Positions 32,697-42,766 are shown, numbered from the stretch's first letter. The stretch: 64,000 nucleotides of DNA from Bosea beijingensis (GCF_030758975.1 NZ_CP132359.1:5290701-5354700); one strand, 5' to 3'. The notes: generated by a model from the sequence alone, not told the origin. Numbers and translations: made by a program.

Positions 32697-35425
32697 CAGA
32701 GGCCGGCCCCGCCGCCAGCCTCGCGGGGGTCACGCATCGCTACGGCAAGGTGATCGCCCTCGACGCGCTGACCCTCGATATTCCCGCCGGCCGGATGATC
32801 GGCGTGATCGGGCCGGACGGCGTCGGCAAATCGACCTTGCTTGCACTGGTCGCCGGGGTGCGGGCCATCCAGCAGGGCAACGTCCGTGCGCTTGGCGGTG
32901 ATCTCGGTATCAAGGCTGAGCGCGAGGCCCGGCGCGGGCGCATCGCCTATATGCCGCAGGGACTCGGCCGCAATCTCTATCCGACGCTCTCGGTCTTCGA
33001 GAATATCGACTTCCATGCCCGGCTCTTCGGGCAGGACGCGGCCGAGCGCCGCAGCCGCATCGACGAATTGCTCAAGGCGACGGGGCTTGATCCCTTCGAG
33101 GCTAGGCCCGCCGCGAAGCTGTCCGGCGGCATGAAGCAGAAGCTCTCGCTCTGCTGCGCCCTGATCCATGATCCCGATCTGCTAGTCCTCGACGAGCCGA
33201 CGACGGGCGTCGATCCGCTGTCGCGCGGCCAGTTCTGGGACCTGATCGACACGATCCGCACCCGCCGCCCGGGCATGAGCGTCATCGTCGCCACCGCCTA
33301 TATGGAGGAGGCCGAGCGCTTCGACTGGCTCGTGGCGATGGATGACGGCAAGGCGATCGCCACCGGCACGCCTGCCGAACTCCGCGAAAAGGCCGGGCAA
33401 ACGACGCTGGAAGGCGCCTTCGTCGCGCTATTGCCGGAAGTCAAGCGCGCGCAGCATCGGGAGGTCGCGCTGCGGCCGCGGGTCGTGAGCAACGATGCGA
33501 CACCTGCGATCGAGGCGGAGGGCCTGACCCGCCGCTTCGGCGATTTCGTTGCGGTCGACCATGTCAGCTTCCGCATCGGCCGCGGCGAGATCTTCGGCTT
33601 CCTCGGCTCGAATGGCTGCGGCAAGTCGACGACGATGAAGATGCTGACCGGCCTGCTGCCCGCGACCGAAGGCACGGCCAGGCTTTTCGGACAGCCGCTC
33701 GCGGCCGACGACATGGAAACGCGCCGCAATGTCGGCTACATGTCGCAGGCGTTTTCGCTCTACAGCGAGCTGACGGTCCGCCAGAATCTCGTGCTCCATG
33801 CCGAGCTCTATCATTTGCCACCGGCCGAGGTTCCCGGCCGGATCTCGGAGCTGCTGACCCGTTTCGATCTGGCTGATGTCGCCGACGAGCGGCCAGAGAG
33901 TCTGCCACTCGGCATCCGCCAGCGCCTGCAGCTCGCCGTCGCCGTCCTGCACAAGCCGGCCATGCTGATCCTCGACGAGCCGACATCGGGCGTCGACCCG
34001 ATCGCGCGCGACGCCTTCTGGCGCACGCTGATCGACCTCTCGCGCGACGACGGCGTGACGATCTTCCTGTCGACGCATTTCATGAACGAGGCGGAGCGCT
34101 GCGATCGCATCTCCTTCATGCATGCAGGCAAGGTGCTAGCGGTCGGCACCCCGCCGGAGCTGGTGCAGAAACGCGGGGTCGATACGCTCGAAGAGGCCTT
34201 CATCGCCTATCTCAAGGAAGCCGCCGGCATTGAGGATACGCCAGCGGAGGCGGCTGCGGCGCCTGCCGGCGAAACCCGGCCGGCGCCCCCGGCCCGCCGC
34301 TTCGATCCGCGCCGGCTCTGGGCCTGCACCCGCCGCGAAACCATGGAGCTGCTGCGTGACCCGATCCGCTTGAGCTTCTCCTTCCTCGGGCCGCTCCTGC
34401 TGATGCTGGCCTTCGGCTTCGGCATTTCCTTCGATGTCGAGAACCTGAAATTCGCGGCCTTCGACCAGGATAACTTGATGGAGAGCCGGCAATTGGTCGA
34501 GGCCTTCTCCAGCTCGCGCTATTTCGACGAGCAGGCGCCGATCCGCTCCGCTGCCGAACTCGACCAGCGCCTGCGAAGCGGCGAGATTCAGCTTGCGATC
34601 GAGATCCCGCCCTCCTTCGGCCGCGACCTTATGGCGGCGCGAGCGCCAGAGCTCTCGGTCTGGCTCGATGGCGCCATGCCGTTCCGGGCCGAGACCACCC
34701 GCGGCTATGTCACGGGCCTGGCGACGCAATATGCGCAAGGTTTCGCGGCAGCGCAGGCCGCGTCGAGCCATGCGCCGTCGCCCGTCACGATCGAGACCCG
34801 CTTCCGCTACAATCAAGACTTCAAGAGCGCCAATGCGATGGTGCCGAGCGTGATCATGCTGATGCTGATCCTCATCCCGGCCATCATGTCGGCGATCGGC
34901 GTCGTCCGTGAGAAGGAGACCGGCTCGATCGCCAATTTCCGCTCGACGCCGATCAGCCGCTTTGAGTTCCTGTTCGGCAAGCAATTGCCCTATATCGCTG
35001 TGGCGATGGCGAGCTTCTTCATGCTGGCACTGATCTCGCTCACCGTCTTTGCGGTGCCGATCAAGGGGCCGACCTGGGTGCTGGTGCTGGCGACCCTGCT
35101 CTATGTCTCCGCCACGACCGGCTTCGGCCAGCTTATCTCTAGCTTCACCCGCACGCAGGTCTCGGCCGTCTTCGCGACCGCGATCCTGTCGATCATTCCC
35201 GCAGTCAATTTCTCCGGCCTGATGGTGCCGGTTGCCTCGCTCTCTGGCGGCGGCCGGATCATCGGCATGAGCTTGCCGCCGGCCTGGTACCAGCCGGTCA
35301 GTGTTGGCGTCTTCACCAAGGGGCTGGGGGCGGCCGAGCTCTGGCCCAATCTGGTGATGCTGGGCTTCTTCTTCCTGCTCTTCCTCGTCGTCGCGCAGCT
35401 GGCGCTACGCAAGCAGGAGGTGTGA
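32693..35425 (+). CDS. Double ABC ATPase fused to ABC-2 permease (RbbA/YhiH-like)
   Basis: 910 residues. The first ABC domain has Walker [10 protein letters not shown] (40-48), signature [11 protein letters not shown] and Walker [14 protein letters not shown]. The second has Walker [10 protein letters not shown] (near 305) and Walker [14 protein letters not shown]; its signature is degenerate ([11 protein letters not shown]), so one ATP site may be non-canonical. From ~535 there is an ABC-2 permease with one N-terminal membrane helix, a large periplasmic domain and a membrane bundle ([23 protein letters not shown]...). The layout matches E. coli RbbA, annotated as ribosome-associated ATPase, and YhiH. 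With an HlyD adaptor before it and an ABC-2 permease after it, export is the likelier job here. Confidence 0.87.
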   Translation: MTEAGPAASLAGVTHRYGKVIALDALTLDIPAGRMIGVIGPDGVGKSTLLALVAGVRAIQQGNVRALGGDLGIKAEREARRGRIAYMPQGLGRNLYPTLSVFENIDFHARLFGQDAAERRSRIDELLKATGLDPFEARPAAKLSGGMKQKLSLCCALIHDPDLLVLDEPTTGVDPLSRGQFWDLIDTIRTRRPGMSVIVATAYMEEAERFDWLVAMDDGKAIATGTPAELREKAGQTTLEGAFVALLPEVKRAQHREVALRPRVVSNDATPAIEAEGLTRRFGDFVAVDHVSFRIGRGEIFGFLGSNGCGKSTTMKMLTGLLPATEGTARLFGQPLAADDMETRRNVGYMSQAFSLYSELTVRQNLVLHAELYHLPPAEVPGRISELLTRFDLADVADERPESLPLGIRQRLQLAVAVLHKPAMLILDEPTSGVDPIARDAFWRTLIDLSRDDGVTIFLSTHFMNEAERCDRISFMHAGKVLAVGTPPELVQKRGVDTLEEAFIAYLKEAAGIEDTPAEAAAAPAGETRPAPPARRFDPRRLWACTRRETMELLRDPIRLSFSFLGPLLLMLAFGFGISFDVENLKFAAFDQDNLMESRQLVEAFSSSRYFDEQAPIRSAAELDQRLRSGEIQLAIEIPPSFGRDLMAARAPELSVWLDGAMPFRAETTRGYVTGLATQYAQGFAAAQAASSHAPSPVTIETRFRYNQDFKSANAMVPSVIMLMLILIPAIMSAIGVVREKETGSIANFRSTPISRFEFLFGKQLPYIAVAMASFFMLALISLTVFAVPIKGPTWVLVLATLLYVSATTGFGQLISSFTRTQVSAVFATAILSIIPAVNFSGLMVPVASLSGGGRIIGMSLPPAWYQPVSVGVFTKGLGAAELWPNLVMLGFFFLLFLVVAQLALRKQEV

Positions 35426-35426
35426 G

Positions 35427-36560
35427 ATGGCCGCGCTCGTCATCCATCTCCAGAATATCCTGCGCCTCGTCGTGAAGGAGCTGCGCAGCCTGCGTGCCGA
35501 TCCGATCATGCTGGTGCTGGTGGCCTATACCTTCAGCATCGCCGTCTACACGGTTGCGACCGGCGTGAAGCTGGAGGCGCGCGACCTCACCATCGGGATC
35601 GTCGACGAGGACCAGTCGGAGTTCTCGCGCTCGCTGCTCGGTGCTTTCAACCCGCCGCTGTTCAAGGTCTCAAAGCGCATCGCCGCCTCGGAGATCGACG
35701 CCGAGATGAACTCCGGCCGGCTCGTCTTTGTGCTCGAGATCCCGCCCAAGTTCCAGGCGGACCTGTTGGCCAGGCGGCAGACGGCGCTGCAGCTCAATAT
35801 CGACGCCACCGCGATGACCCAGGCCGGCAATGGCGCGGTCTATATCCAGCAGATCATCGCGCCGGAGATCGCGAACAGGCAGGCCGGGCGCGAGACAGCG
35901 ACGGCGCTGCCGATCAATCTTGTGGTGCGGGCGCGCTTCAACCCCAATCTCGATTCCGGCTGGTTCAGCTCGGTCATGCAGGTGCTCAACAATGTCACCC
36001 TGCTGACAATCATCCTGACCGGTGCGGCCCTGATCCGGGAGCGCGAGCAGGGTACGGTCGAGCACCTGCTCGTGATGCCGGTCACGCCGGTCGAGATCAT
36101 GCTCGCCAAGATGGTGGCGAGCGCGCTGGTCATCCTGGTCGCTGCGGTGGCCTCGCTCGTGCTCGTTGTCGAGTGGGCTCTCGGTGTGCCGATCACCGGC
36201 TCGCTCCTGCTCTTCGTGCTCGGGACGGCGATCTATGCTTTTGCCGTCGCCGCGCTCGGCATCCTGCTCGGCACGCTGGCGACCACGATGGGGCAATTCG
36301 GCCTGCTCGCGATCCCGGTCTTCGTGGTGACGCAGCTCCTGTCCGGTGCAACGACCCCGATGGAAAGTATGCCGATCTGGCTGCAATGGATCATGCGGAT
36401 CTTCTCGCCGACGCCGCATTTCGTCGCCTTCTCGCAAGGCGTGCTCTATCGCGGCGCAGGCCTTGACGTCGTCTGGCCCGAGATCGCCAAGATCATCGCG
36501 ATCGGCGCAGCCTATTTCGCCTTCGCGCTCGCCCGCTTCCGGAAAGTGATCTTCGCTTGA
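35427..36560 (+). CDS. ABC-2 type permease (YhhJ-like)
   Basis: 377 residues, starting one base after the stop of the fusion gene. One N-terminal membrane helix (IMLVLVAYTFSIAVYTVATG), a periplasmic domain of about 140 residues (GIVDEDQSEFSRSLLGAF...) and five C-terminal membrane segments define an ABC-2 permease. The segment LIREREQGTVEHLLVMPVTP matches the conserved cytoplasmic loop of the family. It probably pairs with the permease half of the preceding fusion to form an HlyD-coupled exporter. Confidence 0.87.
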   Translation: MAALVIHLQNILRLVVKELRSLRADPIMLVLVAYTFSIAVYTVATGVKLEARDLTIGIVDEDQSEFSRSLLGAFNPPLFKVSKRIAASEIDAEMNSGRLVFVLEIPPKFQADLLARRQTALQLNIDATAMTQAGNGAVYIQQIIAPEIANRQAGRETATALPINLVVRARFNPNLDSGWFSSVMQVLNNVTLLTIILTGAALIREREQGTVEHLLVMPVTPVEIMLAKMVASALVILVAAVASLVLVVEWALGVPITGSLLLFVLGTAIYAFAVAALGILLGTLATTMGQFGLLAIPVFVVTQLLSGATTPMESMPIWLQWIMRIFSPTPHFVAFSQGVLYRGAGLDVVWPEIAKIIAIGAAYFAFALARFRKVIFA

Positions 36561-36596
36561 AGGGGATTGGAGAGAGGCAAGGCCGGAGCGGTACCG

Positions 36597-38489
36597 ATGC
36601 GTGAGATGGTCATCCATCTGAACCTGTTCGCCATCGCGCTAGCCGGCGCCATCGCCGGATTTTTCGCTAGCCGCTTCGGAGGACTCTGGACGCCGGATCA
36701 GATCTGGACGGCAGCCACCATCCCGGTTGCGGTGGCGCTCGCCGTCTCGATGCTGCGGGACATGCTGGCGGGCCGATTTGGCGTCGATGCGATCGCGCTC
36801 GTAGCGATGCTCGCGTCGATCGCCATGGGAGAACCGCTCGCCGGCGTGGTCGTCGCGATGATGTATTCCGGCGGCAACCTGCTGGAGGACTATGCGCGCG
36901 GCAAGGCTGAACGCGAGCTCCGCTCGCTGCGGGACCGGACGCCGCGCATCGCTCACCGTCAGGAGGCCGGCGGCCTCGTCGACATCGCCGCCGGGGACGT
37001 GGCGGCCGGCGACGAACTGCTGGTCCGCGCCGGCGAATTGCTGCCGGTCGATGGCGAACTGCTCGATGTCCGGGCCCAGCTCGACGAATCCGCCGTCACC
37101 GGCGAGCCTCTGCCGGAGACGAAGACGCGGGGCGCCGCGCTGCGCAGCGGTACGGTCAATGCCGGTGAAGCGTTCCGTTACCGTGCATCGGCCGCGGCGC
37201 ATGAGAGCACCTATGCCGGCATCATCCGGATGGTGGAAGCGGCGCAGACCGCCAAGGCTCCCTTCATCCGCATGGCTGACCGCTTCGCGCTGCTACTGCT
37301 ACCGGCGACGCTGATCGTCGCCGGCCTCGCATGGTGGCTGTCGGGCGATCCGATCCGCGCGCTCGCGGTGCTCGTCGTCGCCACGCCATGCCCATTGATC
37401 CTCGCCGCGCCAGTTGCCTTCATCGGCGGTGTCTCGCGTGCTGCGCGCTCCGGCATCCTGATGAAGGGCAGCTCGGCCATCGAGGCGCTGGGCCAGGTCC
37501 GCACGGCGATCTTCGACAAGACCGGCACCCTGACCGAGGGCGGCGCCCGGCTGATCGCGCTCGACACGGCACCGGGCGTCGAGGCGGGCGATATCCTGCG
37601 CCTCGTCGCCTCGCTCGAGCAAGCCTCGCACCATGTTCTCGCCGAGACCCTGGTCGCGCTGGCGCGCCAGAAGGCCTTGCCCCTGTCGGCACCCACTGCC
37701 GTTCGGGAGTACCGCGGCTCCGGCCTGGAAGGCGTCGTGGAGGGGCGGCATGTCCGCGCGGGATCGCGCCGCCTTGTGCTGGGCTATGGGCCGCTTCCTC
37801 CCTGGGCGACATCGGCCGGGACGAGCGGAGACATGGCGGCGGCGCTCGCTGTCTTCATCGCGGTCGAGGGCCAACCGGTCGCCTTCCTGGCCATGGCGGA
37901 CGCAGTGCGCCCTGACGCCGCCGCAACCTTGCAGCGCCTACACGCGGCAGGGGTGAGCCGCATCCTGATGGTGACAGGGGACGATGCCGGCACGGCGAAG
38001 GCGGTCGCCGCCCAGCTCGCCATAAACGAAGTCCGGGCTGATTGCAGCCCGGCGGACAAGGTCGCCGCCGTCGCGGCCGAACAGGCGCGGCAGCCGACCG
38101 TTATGATCGGGGACGGCCTCAACGACGCTCCGGCGCTGGCGGCTGCCAATGTCGGCGTGGCGATGGGCGCGAGAGGAGCGACCGCCTCCTCCGAAGCCGC
38201 CGATGTGGTGATCCTCGTCGACCGGATCGACCGCGTTGCGGAAGCGGTCTCGATCGCGCAGCGGACGCGGGCGATCGCGCTGCAGAGCATCGTCGTCGGC
38301 CTCGGCCTGTCCGGGATCGCGATGGTCTTCGCCGCCTTCGGCTACATCCCGCCTGTCGCCGGCGCCTTCCTGCAACAGGGCATCGACATCGCCGTCATCA
38401 TCAACGCCTTGCGTACATTGGTCGGGCCGTTGCAGCCGGGCCGCCCCGGTGTGGCCGCCCGGACGCCGCGCATCGCTGGCGAGGTTTGA
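36597..38489 (+). CDS. Heavy-metal-type P1B ATPase with TPC motif
   Basis: 630 residues from ATG 36597 (GGAG nine bases upstream; the in-frame TTG at 36567 is less likely). The phosphorylation site is DKTGTLT (D307), the actuator loop is DESAVTGEPLPE and the hinge is GDGLNDAP. The ion-pathway motif is TPCP (residues 263-266) rather than the CPC of copper or zinc pumps. There is no N-terminal metal-binding domain or His-rich stretch. TPC motifs occur in poorly characterised P1B subgroups, so the ion cannot be assigned. It lies 36 bp after the ABC-2 permease gene, in the same run. Confidence 0.85.
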   Translation: MREMVIHLNLFAIALAGAIAGFFASRFGGLWTPDQIWTAATIPVAVALAVSMLRDMLAGRFGVDAIALVAMLASIAMGEPLAGVVVAMMYSGGNLLEDYARGKAERELRSLRDRTPRIAHRQEAGGLVDIAAGDVAAGDELLVRAGELLPVDGELLDVRAQLDESAVTGEPLPETKTRGAALRSGTVNAGEAFRYRASAAAHESTYAGIIRMVEAAQTAKAPFIRMADRFALLLLPATLIVAGLAWWLSGDPIRALAVLVVATPCPLILAAPVAFIGGVSRAARSGILMKGSSAIEALGQVRTAIFDKTGTLTEGGARLIALDTAPGVEAGDILRLVASLEQASHHVLAETLVALARQKALPLSAPTAVREYRGSGLEGVVEGRHVRAGSRRLVLGYGPLPPWATSAGTSGDMAAALAVFIAVEGQPVAFLAMADAVRPDAAATLQRLHAAGVSRILMVTGDDAGTAKAVAAQLAINEVRADCSPADKVAAVAAEQARQPTVMIGDGLNDAPALAAANVGVAMGARGATASSEAADVVILVDRIDRVAEAVSIAQRTRAIALQSIVVGLGLSGIAMVFAAFGYIPPVAGAFLQQGIDIAVIINALRTLVGPLQPGRPGVAARTPRIAGEV

Positions 38490-38571
38490 CCTGTCGCAAG
38501 GCTGTCGCGTTTGCCTCTATCAGGTTGCCTGTCTACCCTTCGGGGCCAATCGATGAGCGAGTGTTTCGACC

Positions 38572-39693
38572 ATGGCGACCAGCCGCAACGCGACGAAGGC
38601 AGCGAGCCAGCCGAAGAGCCGCTCCGCCGCGCTCAGCCTACCCTGGTTCTGGCCGGTCGATGCCGCGCTGCGCCTGACCGAGCGCAATCTCGATTTCCTA
38701 TCCGAGGCCGTGAAGATCACCCGCCCGCCGCCGCCGGACTGGGCCACGCCCAACACGGTGCGGCTCGACCTGCCGACCATGCGCCTGCGCGAATTCGGCA
38801 AGGTAGTGGCCGGCAGCATTCCCGTCCTGGTCGACGCACCCTATGCCGGCCACGGGGCCACCATTGCCGATTACGACAAGGGACAGAGCCTCGTCGAGGT
38901 GCTGCTGGCGAACGGCGTCGACCGTGTCCTCGTTACGGACTGGAAGCCGGCGACGCAGGAGATGCGGTATTTCAGCATCGACACCTATCTGGCTGAACTG
39001 AACGCTGCGATCGACGATCTCGGCGGCGAGGTGCACCTGGTCGGGCTCTGTCAGGGCGGCTGGCTGAGTGCGATGCTGGCCGCGCGCTTCCCGCACAAGG
39101 TGAAGTCGCTGGTGCTGGCGGGCTCGCCGATCGATGCCGACGCGGGTAACGGCCCGATCAAGCAGATGGCGCAGACCATGCCGCTGAAGAGCTATCGCGA
39201 CATGGTCAAGCTTGGACGCGGCCTGATGCCGGGGCGCTTCATGCTCGCCGGCTGGAAGAACATGCATCCCGAGGAGCACTACGTCGATAAGTTCGTCCGG
39301 CTCTACCAGAACCTCGCCGACAGGAACTATCTCGACCGGACCGAGACCTTCGCCGCCTGGTACGAGAACCCGCTCGACCTGCCCGGCGTCTACTATCTTC
39401 AGGCCATCGAGCAGATCTTCAAGGAGAACCGCTTCGCCAAGGGCGCGTTCGTCGGCCTCGGTCGGCGCCTCAGCCTGAAGGACGTGACCTGCCCGGTCTA
39501 TCTGCTGGCCGGCGCTGAGGACGACATCACCACCAGCGAGCAGGTCTTCGCAGCGGAGGACCTCGTCGGCACGCCGAAGAGAAAGATCGAGAAGAAGCTG
39601 GTGCCCGGCGGCCATATCGGCCTGTTCATGGGTCGCAAGACGCTGGGCGAGACATGGCCCGGCATCGCCCGCTGGCTTGTTGCGCAAAGCTAG
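38572..39693 (+). CDS. PhaC-like alpha/beta hydrolase
   Basis: 373 residues. The nucleophile box is GLCQGG with Cys160, as in class I/III polyhydroxyalkanoate synthases rather than Ser hydrolases. The catalytic Asp is likely in AGAEDDITT and the His in PGGHIGLFMG. It lacks the long N-terminal domain of true class I PhaC (about 590 residues), so polymerase activity is uncertain and an acyltransferase or thioesterase role is possible. It sits 9 bp before a phosphotransacylase gene and then an acyl kinase gene, which places it on acyl-CoA chemistry. Confidence 0.8.
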   Translation: MATSRNATKAASQPKSRSAALSLPWFWPVDAALRLTERNLDFLSEAVKITRPPPPDWATPNTVRLDLPTMRLREFGKVVAGSIPVLVDAPYAGHGATIADYDKGQSLVEVLLANGVDRVLVTDWKPATQEMRYFSIDTYLAELNAAIDDLGGEVHLVGLCQGGWLSAMLAARFPHKVKSLVLAGSPIDADAGNGPIKQMAQTMPLKSYRDMVKLGRGLMPGRFMLAGWKNMHPEEHYVDKFVRLYQNLADRNYLDRTETFAAWYENPLDLPGVYYLQAIEQIFKENRFAKGAFVGLGRRLSLKDVTCPVYLLAGAEDDITTSEQVFAAEDLVGTPKRKIEKKLVPGGHIGLFMGRKTLGETWPGIARWLVAQS

Positions 39694-39702
39694 AGAGGCG
39701 CC

Positions 39703-40650
39703 ATGACGACGCTGACCTCCTCCGAGTACTTCCGGCTCGCGCTCGGCCGTTGCGAGGCTCTTCCGGCCGTGCGGACCGGGGTGGTACATCCCGTCAAGGC
39801 CAATGTGATCGAGGCGGTGGCCGATGCCGTCAGCGAGCAGCTGATTGCGCCTGTCCTGATCGGCCCGGCCGGCCGCATTCACGCTGCCGCACGGGAGGCC
39901 GGCATCGACATCTCGCCCTGGGAGATCGTCGATGCCGAGCACAGCCACGAAGCCGCAGCGAAGGCGGTCTCGCTGGCCGCCGCCGGCGAGCTTGATGCGT
40001 TGATGAAGGGCTCGCTCCATTCCGACGAGCTTCTGGGCGCGGTCGTCCGGGCCGATTCCGGATTGCGGACCGAGCGGCGCATCTCGCACGCCTTCGTGAT
40101 GCATATCGAGAGCTATCCCAAGCCCTTCATCATCACCGACGCCGCGGTCAACATCGCGCCTAACCTGATGACGAAGGCCGATATCGTCCAGAATGCCGTC
40201 AATCTCTGGCATGTCGCGCTGAACGGCATCGGCGAGTTGCCGAAGGTCGCGGTGCTCGCCGCCGTCGAGACCGTTAATCCTCATATGGCGGCAACGCTCG
40301 ACGCCGCTGCTCTCTCGAAGATGGCCGATCGCGGCCAGATCACCGGAGCCATCGTCGATGGGCCGCTTGCCTTCGACAATGCGATCAGCGCCGCAGCAGC
40401 GAAGGAGAAGGGCATCGCCTCAGCCGTAGCCGGCCATGCCGATATCCTCCTTGTGCCCGAGATCGAGGCCGGCAACATGCTGGCGAAGCAACTCACCTTC
40501 CTGAGCGGTGCCGACGCTGCGGGCATCGTGCTCGGTGCGCGCGTGCCGATCATCCTGACGAGCCGCGCCGATAATCTGCGCGCGCGCCTGCTCTCTTGTG
40601 CGCTGGCCGTTCTCCTGGCGGAAGCGCGCCGCACGGGGCGGATCAAGTGA
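39703..40650 (+). CDS. Phosphate acetyl/butyryltransferase
   Basis: 315 residues, with GAGAGG before the ATG. The PTA/PTB fold is recognised from DALMKGSLHSDELLGAV, RISHAFVMHIESYPKPFIIT, DAAVNIAPN and DGPLAFDNAIS. It interconverts acyl-CoA and acyl phosphate. The length equals the catalytic core alone; the MaoC-like domain found in some bifunctional homologues is absent. Its stop overlaps the GTG start of the acetate kinase gene by 3 bp, so the pair would carry out acyl-CoA to carboxylate plus ATP, or the reverse. Confidence 0.87.
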   Translation: MTTLTSSEYFRLALGRCEALPAVRTGVVHPVKANVIEAVADAVSEQLIAPVLIGPAGRIHAAAREAGIDISPWEIVDAEHSHEAAAKAVSLAAAGELDALMKGSLHSDELLGAVVRADSGLRTERRISHAFVMHIESYPKPFIITDAAVNIAPNLMTKADIVQNAVNLWHVALNGIGELPKVAVLAAVETVNPHMAATLDAAALSKMADRGQITGAIVDGPLAFDNAISAAAAKEKGIASAVAGHADILLVPEIEAGNMLAKQLTFLSGADAAGIVLGARVPIILTSRADNLRARLLSCALAVLLAEARRTGRIK

Positions 40651-41762
40651 TCGACACCGTCCTCGTCCTCAATGCCGGCTCGTCCAGCCTCAAGTTCCAG
40701 GTCTTTCGCGTCGGTGATCTCGACGTTCTGGCGCGCGGCAAGGCCGTGCGCCTTGGCGAGCCCGAGCCTGCCATGGACGCGAGCCTCGCGGACGGCACCC
40801 GGGAGCGCATCGCGCTGCCGCCGGCCTGCGATCACGATACCGCTCTCGCGGCCGTCCTCGCCTTCGTCGACCGCCACGACGATGCTTGGCGGATGAAGGC
40901 GGTGGTTCATCGCATCGTCCATGGCGGCGAACGCTTTGTCGACGCTGTCGTGGTCACACCCGAGGTTTTTGCGGCGCTAGAGGCAATTTCGCCGCTCGCG
41001 CCGCTGCACCAGCCCCATAACCTGGCCGCGGTGACCGCTGCCCGGCGCCTGATGGGCGACGTCCCGAACATCGCCTGTTTCGACACAGCCTTTCACGCCC
41101 GGCACGATGCGCTGACCCATAACTTCGCACTCGGGCAGGATCTGCGCGACAGGGGCATCCGCCGCTATGGCTTCCACGGCCTGTCCTATCAATGGCTGGA
41201 GATGGTGCTGGCGGAGCAGCATCCGCATCTCCATGCGGGCCGTGTCGTGGCGGCCCATCTCGGTAATGGCGCGAGCCTGTGCGCCATCCAGGGCGGGCGC
41301 AGCATCGACACGACCATGGGAATGACGACCCTCGATGGCCTGCCAATGGGGACGCGCTGCGGCGCGCTTGATGCCGGGGCGGTGCTCTACATGTTCCAGA
41401 GCCTGGGGATGAACGCGCAGGAGGTCTCGGACGCGCTCTATGAACGCTCGGGTCTGCTCGGGTTGTCGGGCCTTTCCAACGACGTCGAGACGCTGCTGAA
41501 AAGCGACGACCCGCGCGCCCGCTTCGCTCTCGACTATTTCGCGCTCAAGGTCGCGCAGTTCGCTGCATTCATGGCCGCCGCCATCGGTGGGATCGACGCG
41601 CTCGTCTTCACTGGCGGCATCGGCGAGCACGCAGCTCCGGTGCGCGATGCGATCGTCGAACGCCTCCGCTTTCTCGGCGCATTCGAAGTCATCGTGATCA
41701 AGGCGAACGAAGAGCGTGTGATGGCGCTGCAAGCGCGCGCATGTCTCGCCGGAGAGGGATAG
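40647..41762 (+). CDS. ackA: Acetate/butyrate kinase
   Basis: 371 residues from GTG 40647, which overlaps the phosphotransacylase stop; longer upstream frames only shadow that gene. Family motifs are intact: LNAGSSSLKFQVF at the N-terminus, VHRIVHGGERF, FDTAFH, RRYGFHGLSYQW, HLGNGASLCAIQGGRSIDTT, DGLPMGTRCGALD and FTGGIGEHAAPVR. It transfers phosphate from acyl phosphate to ADP. It is the last gene of the seven-gene plus-strand run beginning at 31692, which couples transport functions to acyl phosphate metabolism. Confidence 0.9.
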   Translation: MIDTVLVLNAGSSSLKFQVFRVGDLDVLARGKAVRLGEPEPAMDASLADGTRERIALPPACDHDTALAAVLAFVDRHDDAWRMKAVVHRIVHGGERFVDAVVVTPEVFAALEAISPLAPLHQPHNLAAVTAARRLMGDVPNIACFDTAFHARHDALTHNFALGQDLRDRGIRRYGFHGLSYQWLEMVLAEQHPHLHAGRVVAAHLGNGASLCAIQGGRSIDTTMGMTTLDGLPMGTRCGALDAGAVLYMFQSLGMNAQEVSDALYERSGLLGLSGLSNDVETLLKSDDPRARFALDYFALKVAQFAAFMAAAIGGIDALVFTGGIGEHAAPVRDAIVERLRFLGAFEVIVIKANEERVMALQARACLAGEG

Positions 41763-42133
41763 AGACAATAGCTCTTACAGCCGCGTGACGCACTCCGCAT
41801 GGGGCAGCGAGCGAATTCACCCGCTCAGTCGACATGCAGATCGCAATACGTCGCTTCTTGAGCAATGGCGACTACACAGGCTGATCGACAGCGGGGCGTG
41901 TCATCGAAAACGTCCATTGCCGGCTGTGGTCATTGCAAAACTGAAGTTGGCTCATATCGAGAGAGGACAGGTGACCTTCCGGGCGCGCCAATGTCTGTTT
42001 CTCGAAGGCCGCCCAACGTCCGCAACTGGCGCAGGGCGCGCTCCTCGCCGCGGTTTTGGCCAAGAGGCGTGAGAGGGCCATCCGTCTTTGATAGAATTTT
42101 GGTGGATGCGGCATCCCAAGAAGGGGATCTGCC
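41763..42133. other. Intergenic region of about 370 bp, no gene seen
   Basis: It lies between acetate kinase and the recombinase. Several short overlapping frames exist on both strands, none with a recognisable domain. Around 41985-42035 the text CAATGTCTGTTTCTC and ACGTCCGCAACTGGC resembles fragments near 52390 and 55730, possibly decayed copies of a dispersed intergenic repeat. Confidence 0.4.
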
Positions 42134-42766
42134 ATGGCTATCCAAGCGCAGAACCAACTACCCCATCAGGCCTGGAACCTCGGGCGCATCATCGGGCCGA
42201 AACCACCTCTGAAGCCAAAGCACATCTGGGCGTTGCGGACGCGGCTTCAGCATGAAGGGCGAACTCGCGATCTCGCCATGTTCAATCTAGCAATCGACAG
42301 CAAGCTGCGGGGTTGCGATCTCGTTCGCCTTCGGGTCGGAGATGTCGTCCTCGGAGGCACTGTTCGCCTCCGAACCGCGATCGTTCAACAGAAGACCGGG
42401 CGGCCGGTACCATTCGAACTGACGGACTCAGCCCGGGAAGCGCTTGCCGCCTGGCTTAGAAAGCGAGGTTCGCGTGAGGACGACTGGCTCTTCCCGAGCC
42501 GCAGCCGGCCTGGCGATCACATCACAACGCGCCAATACGGCCGCCTTCTGGACTACTGGGTCGCCCTGATCGGATTGAACCCAGCGCTCTACGGAACGCA
42601 CAGTCTCCGGCGCACGAAGGTCGCGCTGATCTATAAGCGCACCGGCAATCTGCGCGCCTGCCAGCTTCTTCTCGGTCACACGAAGCTGGAAAGCACCGTG
42701 CGCTACCTCGGCATCGAGGTTGACGATGCGCTTCTCCTTTCGGAGCTAGCCAGCCGCAGGCGGTAA
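42134..42766 (+). CDS. Short tyrosine recombinase (phage-type integrase)
   Basis: 210 residues, about the size of a catalytic domain alone. The catalytic set is visible: R59 (SKLRGCDLV), K87 (QQKTGRPV), H156 and R159 (HSLRR), H182 (LGHTKLEST) and nucleophile Y191. The N-terminal arm- and core-binding domains of full integrases are missing or very short. GGGGATCTGCC precedes the ATG. It stands alone, with no excisionase, phage gene or tRNA nearby, but marks the start of the accessory stretch that ends with the helicase at 55.4 kb. Such short integrases are common solo genes in Hyphomicrobiales. Confidence 0.83.
   Translation: MAIQAQNQLPHQAWNLGRIIGPKPPLKPKHIWALRTRLQHEGRTRDLAMFNLAIDSKLRGCDLVRLRVGDVVLGGTVRLRTAIVQQKTGRPVPFELTDSAREALAAWLRKRGSREDDWLFPSRSRPGDHITTRQYGRLLDYWVALIGLNPALYGTHSLRRTKVALIYKRTGNLRACQLLLGHTKLESTVRYLGIEVDDALLLSELASRRR

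Noticed and set aside
33428..34984. Minus-strand frames opposite the RbbA-like gene
   Set aside because: Antisense shadows of a fusion protein with clear Walker and membrane motifs.
38698..40284. 528-codon minus-strand frame opposite the PhaC-like and phosphotransacylase genes
   Set aside because: It spans two genes with recognised families on the plus strand; its own product has no domain.
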